A stretch of 64,000 bases of DNA, from assembly GCF_003369915.1 (NCBI RefSeq), contig NW_022881614.1:2873001-2937000 (forward strand), written 5' to 3'. This DNA comes from Drosophila miranda (Eukaryota > Arthropoda > Insecta > Diptera > Drosophilidae). Shown here one piece after another: positions 1 to 10,263 of the stretch; position 1 is the stretch's first letter, and every line of letters starts with the position of its first letter. The notes below the pieces were generated by a model. It saw only the letters and a program-made list of their open reading frames with translations, had not been told where the DNA came from and searched no databases. The translations under genes and the position numbers were made by a program.

Positions 1-1776
1 TCGCTTTTGCCCTTTATGAGAATTCGTCTGTTAAGGAAGCTGGAGATCCAAGCCGTGAGGCTTGTATTGAACCGCATATCCCTCATCCTGTGCTCGAGTG
101 TGTCCACTCTTACGCAGTCGAACGCTCTTTGTAAATCTAGGCAAGCTGCGACAACCTGACAACCCCTCGCCTTCAGCGCCAGAACTTTGTTGATAAGGTC
201 GTTGATGCAAAGAGCCGTGGACCTGTTTCTCCTGAAGGCATAGGACCTGACCGGCAGCAGGTCACAGTTTGCTATGTGCTCGTCCAACTTCAACCTTATC
301 AACCCCTCTATGGATTTAAACAGCGTGTTAATCAAACAAATCGGCCTATGGTTTTGGAAGGAAGTAGGGTCTGCATTCTTCTTGGGGATGGGTACCACTT
401 TTATCCTGCGCCAGACTTCAGGGATGACGCCACTCAGCCATACTTTATTTATAATTTCAAAAATGTCTTGTTTTTTCCCACTTGGTAGCTTTTGAAGCAT
501 CCTGAACGAGATGCCATCAGGGCCTCTAGCCGAATTGGGGTTCCTGGTTTTTAGGAAGGCCAGGAATTCTTCCAGTTCCAGGGGTTCCGGGTCGTCTGGT
601 CCTAACAAAGGGGCAGGAATTTTCTTAGGGGGCCTACTGTTTGACGTGGATGGGGTTACTTTAACCATATTGAGAAAGTTTTTGTCATCTTCGTTCGTCC
701 ATTTGTTCCCTACATTTTTGATTTGACCGTATTTTTTTATGTTCTTCACCCTGCTCTACATAGAGGGCGATGAGGAGACCTCTTCTATAAACTTGGAAAA
801 GTTGCGCTTTCTAAGATTTTTTACGTGATTTTGTAGATTTTTGTCAGCTTCTAAGGTTGCTCTGGCATCAGCCAATTTTTTGGTGAGGTAGAATTTTTGC
901 CTGCAAGCGTTTCTCACGCGAAAAAGTTTTTCCGTTTCCTCGTTCCACCATTTCTTAGCAACGTACTTGTTCTTGCTTGGGAATGTGACCGTGTTTTTTA
1001 AGGTCAGGGATTTCACTTTTTCATTGAGCTCCTCCAGATTTGAGAAATCACTTGCACCCAGAATCCGGGCCATTCTGTTGTGAAGGATCTTCTTGCCTTG
1101 GAGGGGGGCATTTAGGCCTTGCACTGATAATACAATTGGGAAGTGGTTGCTGTTCGTAATTTTTGTTTTGAGGACTTGCCAGTTAATAGTTCCATTTCTG
1201 TAGTTCGAAAAGGAAAGGTCAAGAACGGAGAATTGAGATGGGCTCCTGGAGAAGGTTGGCGAACCGTCGTTTAGGCAGATAAATCCGGCCTCCCGGGTGG
1301 AATTCTCAATGCTGCGACCCTTGCGATCACAGATCGGACTTCCCCAGATAGAAGACCTAGCGTTGAAGTCCCCGCCCACTATTGAGGGTATGTCAAGCGA
1401 AGCCGCGAATTCGAAAAACTTTTTTGTGCCCGATTTAAACTGTGAAACTGTTGTTGATGGCGGTGCATATATGCTAAAAATATTGAAATTGCTCTTGAGG
1501 TTTAATGTTTTTATTCCTAAAATTTCCAAGTCGTTCTCTATTTTTAAAATGCTGAATTGAATGTTTTTCCTGACGTAGATGCCAACCCCGCCGTAGCCGT
1601 CCTCTCTGGGCCTGCAGAAAAAATTTATAGTCTAAAATGCTGCAGTCCGCGTTGTTCAACACCCAAATCTCTGAGAGGATGGCAATATCTATTGTGTTCT
1701 TGTCTAGGAACATTGAGAGGAGCTGTTTGTTGTTGTTGTGTGTCAGACTTTGAATATTTAGCTGAAGAATCTTCAT
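1..1776 (-). pseudogene. LINE ORF2 (endonuclease + reverse transcriptase), broken, partial
   Basis: ORF2 starts with ATG at 1776, whose ATGA overlaps the ORF1 stop. The first ~100 residues are the start of an APE endonuclease (MKILQLNIQSL, then an SEIW glutamate motif). A one-base gain in a T run near 1618-1623 shifts the frame. The endonuclease then continues in the next frame with GGDFNARSS, LDLSFSNY and an SNHFPIV block, the family's usual metal and histidine sites. A TAG at about 756 breaks the frame again. Beyond it, translation of 755-1 reads as reverse transcriptase up to motif A (CLDLQRAFDCV near 140-170). The catalytic DD box and the 3' end lie outside the window. It would prime reverse transcription at nicked DNA, but this copy cannot make an intact protein. 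Confidence 0.85.
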
Positions 1777-2954
1777 TGTTGGATGTTTTGAGAACCAACT
1801 GCCATCCCTTGGGCAATCTGACGCCTATCTAGTTCTGCGTTGGAAGCATTGACAAATTCTCTAATTTCCTTAATAAATTTATTCGCTAAAGAATCCCCTT
1901 TAATGATGTTGTTTGGATCAATCAGGAACGCTGTGAGTTTGGCTCCTAGTGCGTTTAGCTTATCCTGGGCCAGAGAAGATGCCACGGATGAAGATCTCAC
2001 AAATTTCTCGCTCATTTGGACGTAGTCTGAGTTTATTGAGTTCTTCCACTCTGCCATGTTGGCTGCTGCCTTGGCCGCCTCTGCGTTCCGGGCGGCAACC
2101 CTATTGGATTTGGTCACTTCCGCGAAAGAGGTGACAGAATGAATTTCCCTGGCGGACTCTAAGCTGTTATTTAAGAATTCAGGGGAGCGGTTAGATTGCC
2201 AACTGGGTCTAGGAAATTCCCCTTGATCCCTTAGGTTGGGGGAAGTTCTATCAAAAAGGATCGGATATCTAGCCTTGACCTCAGCTCTAGTTAGGTTTTC
2301 CAGTGTCATGCACTTTTGAATGGCGTACGCTTTTTTCCTGGCCTCACACTGCGGGTGGGTGGCAGCATTTTCCCCCTTGCAGTTAGCACAGACCAGCCCT
2401 GAGCAGATAATATCTTTGCTGTGATCTTGTCCGCATTTGAAACATTTCGCTCCACTCTTGCAATGTTGCGCCAGATGGCCAAACCTAAAACACCTAAAAC
2501 ATTGAATAAGCTGAACAAAAGGTTTCACTTCTACTTTAAAATATAGAAAATTGATTTTGGTTGGTAACTGCTCTCCTCTGAACCAGAGTTTCACCCTGCC
2601 AGTAGGTACACGTTCCCCCGATGCTCTATCCCTTCGCGTAATCCGAACTATCTCCTCAATTGGGATATCCGAGGTTACAAGCTCCGCTAGCTGTTCCTCC
2701 GAGTAGTGCCCGGGGATCCCAAAAATTAACCCTGCTTTTTGGACGAAGTGCCTAAAGATTCGGGTTGAGTACCCTTGAGCATCGAAAACACTGTTTTCCA
2801 CTAGCCCGTTTGCACACTCCGCCGACCCGCACACAATCTTGCACCTGCCATAGCCCATTCTAGCAACCTCCTCGATATCGCTAATGCCCTGTTTCAGCAG
2901 TAGATCGGATAGATCAAACTGGTTTATAGCAATTCTGGCATTATTCGCACTCAT
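1773..2954 (-). CDS. LINE ORF1, Gag-like nucleic-acid-binding protein
   Basis: A 393-residue open frame. The middle has a CCHC zinc-knuckle cluster: CFRCFRFGHLAQHC, CFKCGQDHSKDIIC and CANCKGENAATHPQC. The N-terminal half resembles the RRM-like part of Jockey/I ORF1 proteins. The product coats element RNA in the ribonucleoprotein. The frame is open upstream of this ATG for about 16 more codons (YEGHKGPYIVCIDKM), which is conserved-looking, so the true protein starts further right and a frameshift or stop near 3015-3025 separates it from the 3004-3342 piece. The TGA stop overlaps the ORF2 ATG (ATGA at 1773-1776), a termination-reinitiation arrangement. Confidence 0.85.
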   Translation of the reverse strand: MSANNARIAINQFDLSDLLLKQGISDIEEVARMGYGRCKIVCGSAECANGLVENSVFDAQGYSTRIFRHFVQKAGLIFGIPGHYSEEQLAELVTSDIPIEEIVRITRRDRASGERVPTGRVKLWFRGEQLPTKINFLYFKVEVKPFVQLIQCFRCFRFGHLAQHCKSGAKCFKCGQDHSKDIICSGLVCANCKGENAATHPQCEARKKAYAIQKCMTLENLTRAEVKARYPILFDRTSPNLRDQGEFPRPSWQSNRSPEFLNNSLESAREIHSVTSFAEVTKSNRVAARNAEAAKAAANMAEWKNSINSDYVQMSEKFVRSSSVASSLAQDKLNALGAKLTAFLIDPNNIIKGDSLANKFIKEIREFVNASNAELDRRQIAQGMAVGSQNIQQ

Positions 2955-3003
2955 TTTGTCGATACAAACAATGTATGGGCCTTTATGCCCCTCATAATAC
3001 TTG

Positions 3004-3342
3004 TTAACGATGATTTACTTCCGTACGGTTACTTCCGTTTTTCGTACTCACGGAAGCCACACAAACCGCGTCAGTCTTCTCTCTCTCTTTCGTCGTAGAA
3101 ATGTTTGATGTCATGCTTGTTGTCGTGTTCGTGGACATGTTTGTCGACACGTTCGTCGACAAGTTTGGTTTCTTGCACAGCAGTTTAGAAGCCAAAAGCT
3201 GCGGAGCCGTTTTTGCCGCCATCTTTACTCCTACCCGCATGGCGGATTTAGCTTCTCCTTCCCTTTTTTTCAGCGTTTCCATGCGAATTTTAACTCCCGT
3301 CGCCTTCTCCGTGGCCATCCTTGTCTTTCCTATGCTTGCCAT
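3004..3342 (-). pseudogene. probable N-terminal piece of LINE ORF1, out of frame
   Basis: A 112-residue lysine- and serine/threonine-rich frame (alternating KKREGEAKSAM and NVSTNMSTNTTTS stretches) lies immediately upstream of ORF1 in another frame. The second LINE in this window has a similar low-complexity basic N-terminal region ahead of its RRM-like part. I therefore infer this is the N-terminus of ORF1, separated by an indel near 3015. It could instead be 5' UTR that is open by chance. Confidence 0.45.
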
Positions 3343-3370
3343 GCTTCCCAGGGTCCAGACGGAGTTCCAA

Positions 3371-3608
3371 GAGCCGTTTTAAGAGTTATTCCGGAACGCC
3401 ATGCTGTAAATTCCAGGTTTTAGACTTAATTGATGAAGCTTTGGGAATTTCTTCGCGCCGTCTTCGTAGGCGTGTGAGGCACCCCCAGAAGCTTCGGAAA
3501 ATGTCTTTTTGATTAAAACTATCAGCGAACGTCTTGAAATATGTTAATTTTTTCCTTCCGCAAACAATTTTAGGTACGCGCCATACCAGTGTTGAACAAC
3601 CTCTATCC
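3371..3608. other. unassigned sequence between LINE and Harbinger copy
   Basis: About 240 bp that I cannot match to the neighbouring elements. It contains the plus-strand stretch coding HPQKLRKMSF followed by a stop, and an AT-rich stretch with TTTTAGGT. It may be LINE 5' UTR or a scrap of host sequence. No clear gene is seen. Confidence 0.3.
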
Positions 3609-3957
3609 CCGAGCTGTTCTGTTCTTGTTTTTGTTTTTTGTTAATTTTGTCACAATCATTGTTTACGTTTTCGCAGTGCATACCATTTTTCCATTGTGAA
3701 TGACAATTATTCAGAGTTGCATTTGAAAACCATCGGCTAACTATCGCATAGAAACGTGCGGCTTAGGAACATCCAAAATAGATGGTGGACTAATAGGCTC
3801 TGCACACTGAGCCCATCCCGGGGGAATGGTGGGATTTTTTGACAGATGTGAAACTCCGATTCACACTGCCACCATCCACCATCCGTCAAAAACAGCTGAT
3901 GCCAATAACAAGTTCATTAAATTTGCGCGGAAGATTTATTAATTCTTGGTTCTTATA

Positions 3958-5124
3958 ATGGATGATGAAGATATAGCAATTATTTCGGCTGTGGTTCAAC
4001 AGCAAAATATTTTCTTGCACCAACTAATAATGTTGCTGTCAATGAATAATGATGATGACGATGATGACTTCAACATTGACGAGGATGAGATGACCCAGAT
4101 GACTGCCATAAAAACACAAAAGCCAGGAAGATTATGGTCGTTTGTGAGTACTTCTACTAACTTCAACCATAGTTTAAAGTACAAGGACATATTTTATGGT
4201 TTTAGAAGCGGTTCGGGACATTTTGGGAGAAAGATGTACCAGAAAACAACGAGGCGTTTTTCAAAGAGAGTTTCCGAATGGAGAGGCCCTGCTTTGATAT
4301 TTTAGTGAATCGGCTTGAAGTGCTGCGAAAGAAGGACACCAACTGCCGAGCTGCAATTCCTTTGGAAAAGCGCATCGCCATTGCGCTATACACTTTGGGC
4401 TCGTCCTCTGAGTACCGAACAGTTGGCAGGCTTTTCGGTGTAGCTCCAAACAGTGTGTGTAATATCCTGCACGAGTTTTGCAGAGCACTTATAGGTATGC
4501 AAATATCTTGCACAAAAATATGTATTTAGCAAGTTGGTTTAATGTCCTAAATTATTTAAATCCGATTCTTTTTAGATACAGATTTACATATGTAAATATC
4601 GGCTCTGCAGGAAGGTGCAATGACTCGATGATATACCAGAAGTCAAGCCTTGCAAAACATATCGAAGCATCGGCATTACTCCAAGAGAAAGCCAAGGAAT
4701 AAGCGGAGTAAACGTCCCTGTAATGCTTATCGGGGACTCGGCATTTAGGTTTTATAAAAAGCTGATGAAACCTTACCCGTTTTCCACAGTCGCCTCTTTG
4801 GAATAGCGCACGTTTAACTACAACCTTTCCAAAGCTAGGCGAGTGGTGGAAAATGCATTTGGGCATTTAAAAGCCAGATTTCGAATATTCGGAAAAGGTC
4901 TTGATAGCCACCAAAAAAATAATAGCGCCATAATAATGAGCTGTTGTATTTTACACAATATATTAAATATGCACAACAGCGCGATTAATGAAAATTGGGA
5001 GCTTGCAACAAATGAGCAGCGCGAACAGCCCCATACCAGCAACAGTTCTGCTGACTTTTATCAGTCAGCAGAACAGATACGATCTGCAATCGCAAAATAT
5101 TGTGTAGACCGTAATGAAAATTAA
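3958..5124 (+). pseudogene. PIF/Harbinger DDE transposase relic
   Basis: ATG at 3958. Exon 1 encodes MDDEDIAI, a leucine-rich stretch and an acidic run (DDDDDDF), and is followed by a GT-AG intron (4144-4205). Exon 2 joins in frame (RFGTFWEKDVPENN, FRMERPCFDIL) and contains a helix-turn-helix-like YRTVGRLFGVAPNSVCNI. After about 4495 comes intron-like sequence, then VNIGSAGRCNDSMIYQ, IGDSAF (second catalytic Asp) and VVENAFGHLKARFR (catalytic Glu). The expected block around the first Asp (DGTH-type motif) is absent, and a TAG lies just before FNYNLSKARR (about 4804). Two defects at conserved sites make this a non-functional cut-and-paste transposase. Confidence 0.85.
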
Positions 5125-5481
5125 AAACTTATTTTTTTTAAAACTTCTAATAAGTCGATCTGGAATTTTGTTTGGGTGCTGATCAAGTCCTGCACCATCT
5201 TCTCCTGCCTAACGGCGTGCTCCTCCTTCTTTCTGTGGTGGTCCTTTTGTTGTTCGAGACGCTCCTGTGCGATCTCTGCCAGCCACGAAATGTCGGTCTT
5301 TTTCTTTTTCTTTGGCGGACGCCCAGACAAGGTGCTGGAGCTACAAGATCCGTCCAGGTCCATCTCAATAATATCCGAAAAGTACTCATCAGGATCTGCA
5401 ATGAACACCTTAAATGAAATATATTTTTTTAGCAATAAATTAATAAAACTTACTGTCGTTGTCCAATGTGCTCTGCTCCAT
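5121..5481 (-). CDS. Harbinger second-gene C-terminal part, coiled-coil/basic protein
   Basis: Minus-strand ORF starting MEQSTLDND, with a GT-AG intron, then DPDEYFSDIIEMDLDG, a proline/lysine patch RPPKKKKKT that looks like a nuclear localisation signal, and a charged heptad-like helix (AQERLEQQKDHHRKKEEH). Its stop overlaps the end of the convergent transposase frame by a few bases. PIF/Harbinger elements carry a Myb/MADF-like partner gene that helps the transposase bind DNA and enter the nucleus; this is the C-terminal part of it. It is open in this copy. Confidence 0.7.
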
Positions 5482-5952
5482 GTTGTTTGCACTCAAGATG
5501 CCAAATCAGCGAACTTCAGTTCAGCGCCCTGAATGTTACGGTCAACCGGCGGTAATCTGATATCTTGCACATGCCGCAAGATCAGCATTATCGCTTATGA
5601 CAAGTCGGCTTACCGACAGTAGCTTTGTAGCTCTAAGTACATATATTTTGTAGCTTTGCATTCTTTGGCAATTAAATACTTTTGATTCAGCTTATGCCCC
5701 AGCTTGCTGGTGGCTCCTAGTTTTAGTTCTGTTCTTATAACGAAAGCTAACGCTTGTTAATAAACCTTGCTCCGGCACCCAGCCGTTCACTCTTTGAATT
5801 ATTAATTCTATACCACTGTACCACAAGGCCAGTGATAAGAGAGACAGTTATCTCTCCAACATAATCTTCATAAAGGATTCTATACCACGGAACCCGCACG
5901 AGGACCACCGCATCAAGCAGCTAAGGCTACTTGGACATACGGACAACTTAAT

Positions 5953-6172
5953 TTACACATGTGAATTTTTGCGTGGTCCGCGCAAATCTTCAATTTTCTC
6001 CTTCCATATGTCAATCAGCAGGCTCTCAAGCGCGGCACTCCATTTCACCCTGCCGCCTGCTGTTGTTCTCTTGTTTGCTGCATTGTGTAATAATATTATA
6101 TATTATAAACAATAAAAAACAAATATATCTATTCAACGTACCACTGGAGGAGTTTTCTGGCACTAAATCCAT
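5953..6172 (-). pseudogene. Harbinger partner gene, truncated MADF/Myb-like N-terminal exons
   Basis: Exon 1 encodes MDLVPENSSS, followed by a GT-AG intron. Exon 2 encodes KWSAALESLLIDIWKEKIED and GPRKNSHV and then stops at TAA. The tryptophan spacing fits the first helices of a MADF/SANT-like DNA-binding domain, but the domain ends after about 45 residues. About 470 bp of non-coding sequence separates it from the C-terminal exons at 5121-5481, so the partner gene is split or deleted. Confidence 0.6.
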
Positions 6173-6493
6173 TTTATTAATAAGTTTTTCAAAAATTTGG
6201 TCTGCTGTCCTTCCGAGCTGTTCTGTTCTTGTTTTTTTTTTTTGTTAATTTTGTCACAATCATTGTTTACGTTTTCGCAGTGAATACCATTTTTCCATTG
6301 TGAATGACAATTATTCAGAGTTGCATTTGAAAACCATCGGCTAACTATCGCATAGAAACGTGCGGTTTAGGAACATCCAAAATGGATGGTGGACTAATAG
6401 GCTCTGCACACTGAGCCCATCCCGGGGAATGGTGGGATTTTTTGACAGATGTGAAACTCCGATTCACACTGCCACCATCCACCATCCGTCAGA

Positions 6494-6882
6494 TCTGTTA
6501 GATCTCACTATAAAACGTATATCTCAGAATTTCGCCCCACCCCTTCCGCCCACACAAAGGACGAAAATCTGTTGCATCCACAGTATTGCACATTCGAGAA
6601 AACTAAAAACGCAGAATCATAGATAATGACCATATCTATCAGATTGCTGAATCTGGATCAGATCAGATCATTTTTATAGCCAATAGGAACAAATCAATTT
6701 GCAGTGGCTACGCAGCGCCCGACGTGACGCTCAGACTGATTTTCTGTCTCTCTCGCACGCACTCTTTGTCGTGTCGTTTAATATTAGCGGCGTCTGCCGG
6801 AGGAGAGTTATACTGACTTTGTATCGGGTATAACCGTAGAGTTGCGGTGTCCGCAGCAACTCACAACGTTCCCTCTCGTTTT
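6494..6882 (+). mobile_element. DINE-1/INE-1-like Helentron, 3' fragment
   Basis: Matches the 3' part of the full-length copy at 31412-32496, including the TATCGGGTATAAC subterminal motif, the GAGTTGC...GCAACTC hairpin and the terminal CTCGTTTT. The 5' half is missing. It sits between the lone Harbinger unit and the 3' end of LINE copy 2. Confidence 0.8.
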
Positions 6883-9800
6883 ATTAATAATTGATGTAAA
6901 TTGTTATAATATTTAAAGATTTTGAATTTCCTTCTGAGCCCGGCAAATCTTTGGCAATCGAAGATCAGGTGTTCGGCATATTCAGTTACATTGCACGTTT
7001 CGCAGATATTTGGGTCAATTGCTTTGATTCTGTGTAGGAAGACTTTGTCGTATGTGTGTCCCGTCATAAGGCTGTTAATGGTCTTGATGCTTTTAGCATT
7101 CCATTTAAGAGAAAAATGCCAGGGTTTACTGGGTATGTCTGGAAATATGTCTATGAGGCTGGATCCCTTCGTCCTACACTTCGTCCTGTAGTCCTCATTC
7201 CATTTGTATACTAAAAAGTTCCTAATTTCTCTTTGAGCCTCCTTGTAGCTGTATTTTATATTTATTGTAAACCCCTCACTTGTAGCAGCCTTTGCTGCTA
7301 TGTCAGTCTTTTCGTTGACGGCCACACCCTTGTGACCAGGGACCCATAGAATGTCAAGTTTCTGAATGTCTGATTGGTTAATTATGTTGTGAATATCATT
7401 CACTAGGTACGAGTCTGTATTCTTATTTTTAATTAAATTAATAGCTCCTAATCCATCACTTAAAATCAAAGCCTTTTTGTAATTATATTTAAGACATAGT
7501 TCGCAGGCCTTTTTAAGGCCTACGAGTTCGGCACCTACTGAGGATAATCTGTTTTCTATTTTGTACTTGTGGATATTTCCACTAGGCCATTCTACTATTC
7601 CTATGCCACATGTACTTTCTGTAACTGAGGCATCTGTTGATAGAATGTTCCAGTCGTCCTTTCTGTACTTGTTCAGAATCTCATAAAATATAGTTTTTAT
7701 TTCTTCATTCGAGTATTCTTCTTTACCCTTAGTTAAAAATTTATCTAATACATGGATTTTGTTACATGTGTTAACACTATCACATTCTTGAGTGTTTACA
7801 AAGATGGAAATAAATTCTCTTAAAGTACGTGTGTAACTCGTATCCGCTTTTGAGCGTATTAGCTCGTCAAACATTGTTGGATTGAACCTTTTAATTTTAA
7901 GCAGTTCTTTGGCTGTAAGCCATTTCGCCCTGAAAACAGGTGGCATTACACCAGCGAGGACAAAAATTTCGTGTTTGCTTGTGTCAGGTGGCACCCCAAC
8001 ACACCTTCTGAGTGATTTAGCTTGCGCTATTTCTATATCTTTACTTGCTCCAGATCCCATGTCTGAAAAACTTGTGATAGCATATTCTTGTTTTGTTCTA
8101 ATAAAAGATTTGAAGATGTTGGCACTTGTTTTAGGTTTTAGACCTGATTTGATAGTAGTCGCAAGCTGGAGAAGTCTGTTGCATTTTTTTGTTTGTTCTT
8201 TAACCATTTTTACATGACTGACATTTGACATGTTTGCGCTAATCAGTCTGCCTAAGAAACGGATATCTTTTCGATTTGGTATAGGCACATTTCTAACAGA
8301 AATATTTACCGCTCTGACCTGTCTTTTTCCTACATTCATTGCTGCAGATTTGCTTGGATTGAAGCTAAAACCGAGATCACCACATAGAAGGTTAAAGTCA
8401 TTTAGTTTTTTATTAAGGTTTTCAACCGCTACCGATCTGATGTAGTCTTTTTGTGTATACATTAAAAAGGAGGGGCGACAGACAAGATTTCTCCCTGAAC
8501 TACCTGAACAGCTTCCCCTGTTTTCAGTAGTCTCATAGACATAAAAATGATGATCCAGCCAATGTATGTTTTAGGAAAACACTCGTTTTCCATTAGTCTT
8601 TTTAAGAATTTCAGGTTGACACACTTGTAGGCATTGTTGAGGTCAACAACCACAAGAGTAACGTGTTCCTTGTTCTTTTTCTTTGCCGCTACCACATTGA
8701 TGACATCATTAATGCACATCACTGCAGACTTGTTTTTTTGGTATGCATAAGATCTGTAGGGTATAATCTTGTTTTCTTGTATATGCTTTTCCAGCCTGGC
8801 TTTCACCATGCCATTTACTGTCTTGGCTAGAACCGAAATGAGGGATATGGGTCGAAAATGTTTTAAGTCAGTCAGATCCATGTTTTTTTTCGGTATTGGT
8901 ACAATTCTGATAGATCTCCATTCGACTGGGAAATCGCACATAGCCACTCGACGGTTGTAAAAATGTACAAGTTCTGTCTTTATACTAGTGTTAAGAGCAC
9001 TCAGCATCTCGTATGTGATGTGATCTATTCCTCCTGCCGTTTTTCTGTTTCTGACTAACACAGCCTCTAACTCTTCCAAGGAAAAGAAAGGATTTTCATT
9101 GTTCTTGGTTGAGTACATTTCTTCGTCTACATCCTTTGCTTCTGAGGTTATTTGTTCGTTAAGGAATTCTAGGTATGGCCCAGCTTTGTCAGGGTCGAAA
9201 ATTTCTGGGGTGTCTTCTTGACAGTTTTTTAGATTTCTGAGGAATCTCCAGGCTTCTCTTGAGTTCGATTTTACATTTAACTCTGTTAACTTCCTGGCAT
9301 AGCTAGTTCTTTTGGCAATTTTAACAGATTTATTCCATTTAACCTTGAGGTTAACAGCAGAACAATAATTTTGAAAGGAGGGTTCTGAAGCTGCCTTCTT
9401 CTGCGACTCTGCAAACTCCCTGAATAATTTGGCTAAATTCTCGTCCCACCATAGTTTTGGACATTTGTTTTTGATTTCATAAGTAGCTGCTTTTATTTCC
9501 TGTTGGATGTTCTTCGCTAAATTATCCATATCTTTGTCGGCCTCAAACTGGCTTAGCTTTTTCAGTAGCCTGTTTTTGGCAAGGAAAGTTTTGAGTTTGT
9601 GTTGATATCCTGCTGTTTCAAAGGTTATTGGGTGATGGTGGCTGCCTCCTAGGTAAAACTTTTCGCATTTCCAATTCTCTATATGAATACCCTTTGTGAA
9701 AGTTAAATCGAGTATAGACTCTGATGTTGAGTCGATGTGTCTTCTGAATGTGAGACTGTGGTCATTTGCTAGACTGTAGCCAGCATTTGACATAGCTTGC

Positions 9801-10261
9801 ATGAGAAAAGTTCCCTTTCCACTGTTAGTTCTGTCTCCAGAAAAGGTATGTCTTGCGTTAAAATCTCCTGCAATTATGACTTTTCCGAATGCATCTAAAT
9901 ATTCAAGGAGATTGTTAATCGCTTGCTTGAAGGATGCAAGAGACAACAAAGGTTCAAAATATACTGAGGTGATAAGAAATTTATCTTTGTTGTTGATGGT
10001 TCTTGCTATAATTATATCTTGCTCTGTCTCATATATCAGTCTTTTAACTCTTAATTCTTTTTTGTAGGCAATCGCCACTCCTCCATAACCGTCCTCTCTA
10101 TGTTTTTCTAACATATTGAAGTTGGCTAGTTTCCTAAAACGGAGATGGTGAGAGAAAACTTCAGCCAGAATGGCAAAGTCGAAGTTTTCATTGTTTAAGT
10201 AGAATACTAGGTCGTTTTTATTGGCTTTAATAGATTGAATGTTATGTTGTAAAAATTTCAT
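6861..10261 (-). pseudogene. LINE ORF2: APE endonuclease, RT (catalytic box deleted), RNase H
   Basis: ATG at 10261, four codon-free bases after the ORF1 stop. The first ~230 residues are an APE endonuclease (MKFLQHNIQSI, LAEVF, IIAGDFNARH, LDLTF, GGSHHHPI). RT follows: RSIRIVPIPKK, FRPISLISVLAKTV, then motif A LVVVDLNNAYKCV. At 8462 the frame ends after QGEILSVAPPF, the start of motif B, and the next frame resumes with FLMYTQKDYI, which normally follows the F/YADD box. The DD box itself is gone. The second part has RNase H (STDASVTESTCGIG, SVGAELVGL, ILSDGLGAI, PGHKGVAVNEKTDIAAKA) and a C-terminal Cys/His motif (CETCNVTEYAEHLIFDC). The frame runs a few codons into the adjoining DINE before stopping. 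Confidence 0.88.
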
Positions 10262-10263
10262 AT

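Larger units (their letters stand above)
1..3370 (-). mobile_element. I-clade non-LTR retrotransposon (copy 1), 5' part
   Basis: A LINE on the minus strand that continues past the left edge of the window. Reading leftward it holds a basic N-terminal piece, a Gag-like ORF1 with zinc knuckles, and an ORF2 that begins with an APE-type endonuclease and runs into a reverse transcriptase. The order and the ORF1 and ORF2 family features fit the I/Jockey group. Assignment to the I clade rests on similarity of ORF2 to the second LINE in this window, which has an RNase H domain. The right (5') end is not sharply defined; I place it near 3370, where LINE-like coding ends. The copy is broken: one frameshift and one nonsense codon lie in ORF2, and the ORF1 frame is broken near 3015. 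Confidence 0.85.
3609..6491 (+). mobile_element. PIF/Harbinger-derived unit, lone copy with 280-bp terminal direct repeat
   Basis: Same sequence as the array at 12.7-25.3 kb but in the opposite orientation. It carries a plus-strand transposase relic and a minus-strand two-exon MADF and coiled-coil gene, facing each other. The segment 3609-3888 is repeated in direct orientation at 6213-6491. Each repeat includes the unit junction, with the terminal repeat GGCTCTGCACACTGAGCC directly following the Myb-side end. So this is about 1.1 repeat units cut from a tandem array rather than a clean transposon insertion. Confidence 0.85.

Noticed and set aside
1..3370. HeT-A/TART-type telomeric retrotransposon
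   Set aside because: ORF1 and ORF2 layout, the ATGA overlap and ORF2 similarity to the RNase H-bearing LINE fit an I/Jockey element; no telomeric array or long 3' UTR is seen.
4040..4085. GAT/GAC trinucleotide run as a microsatellite feature
   Set aside because: It encodes the acidic run in transposase exon 1 and is constant in all copies, so not an independent repeat.
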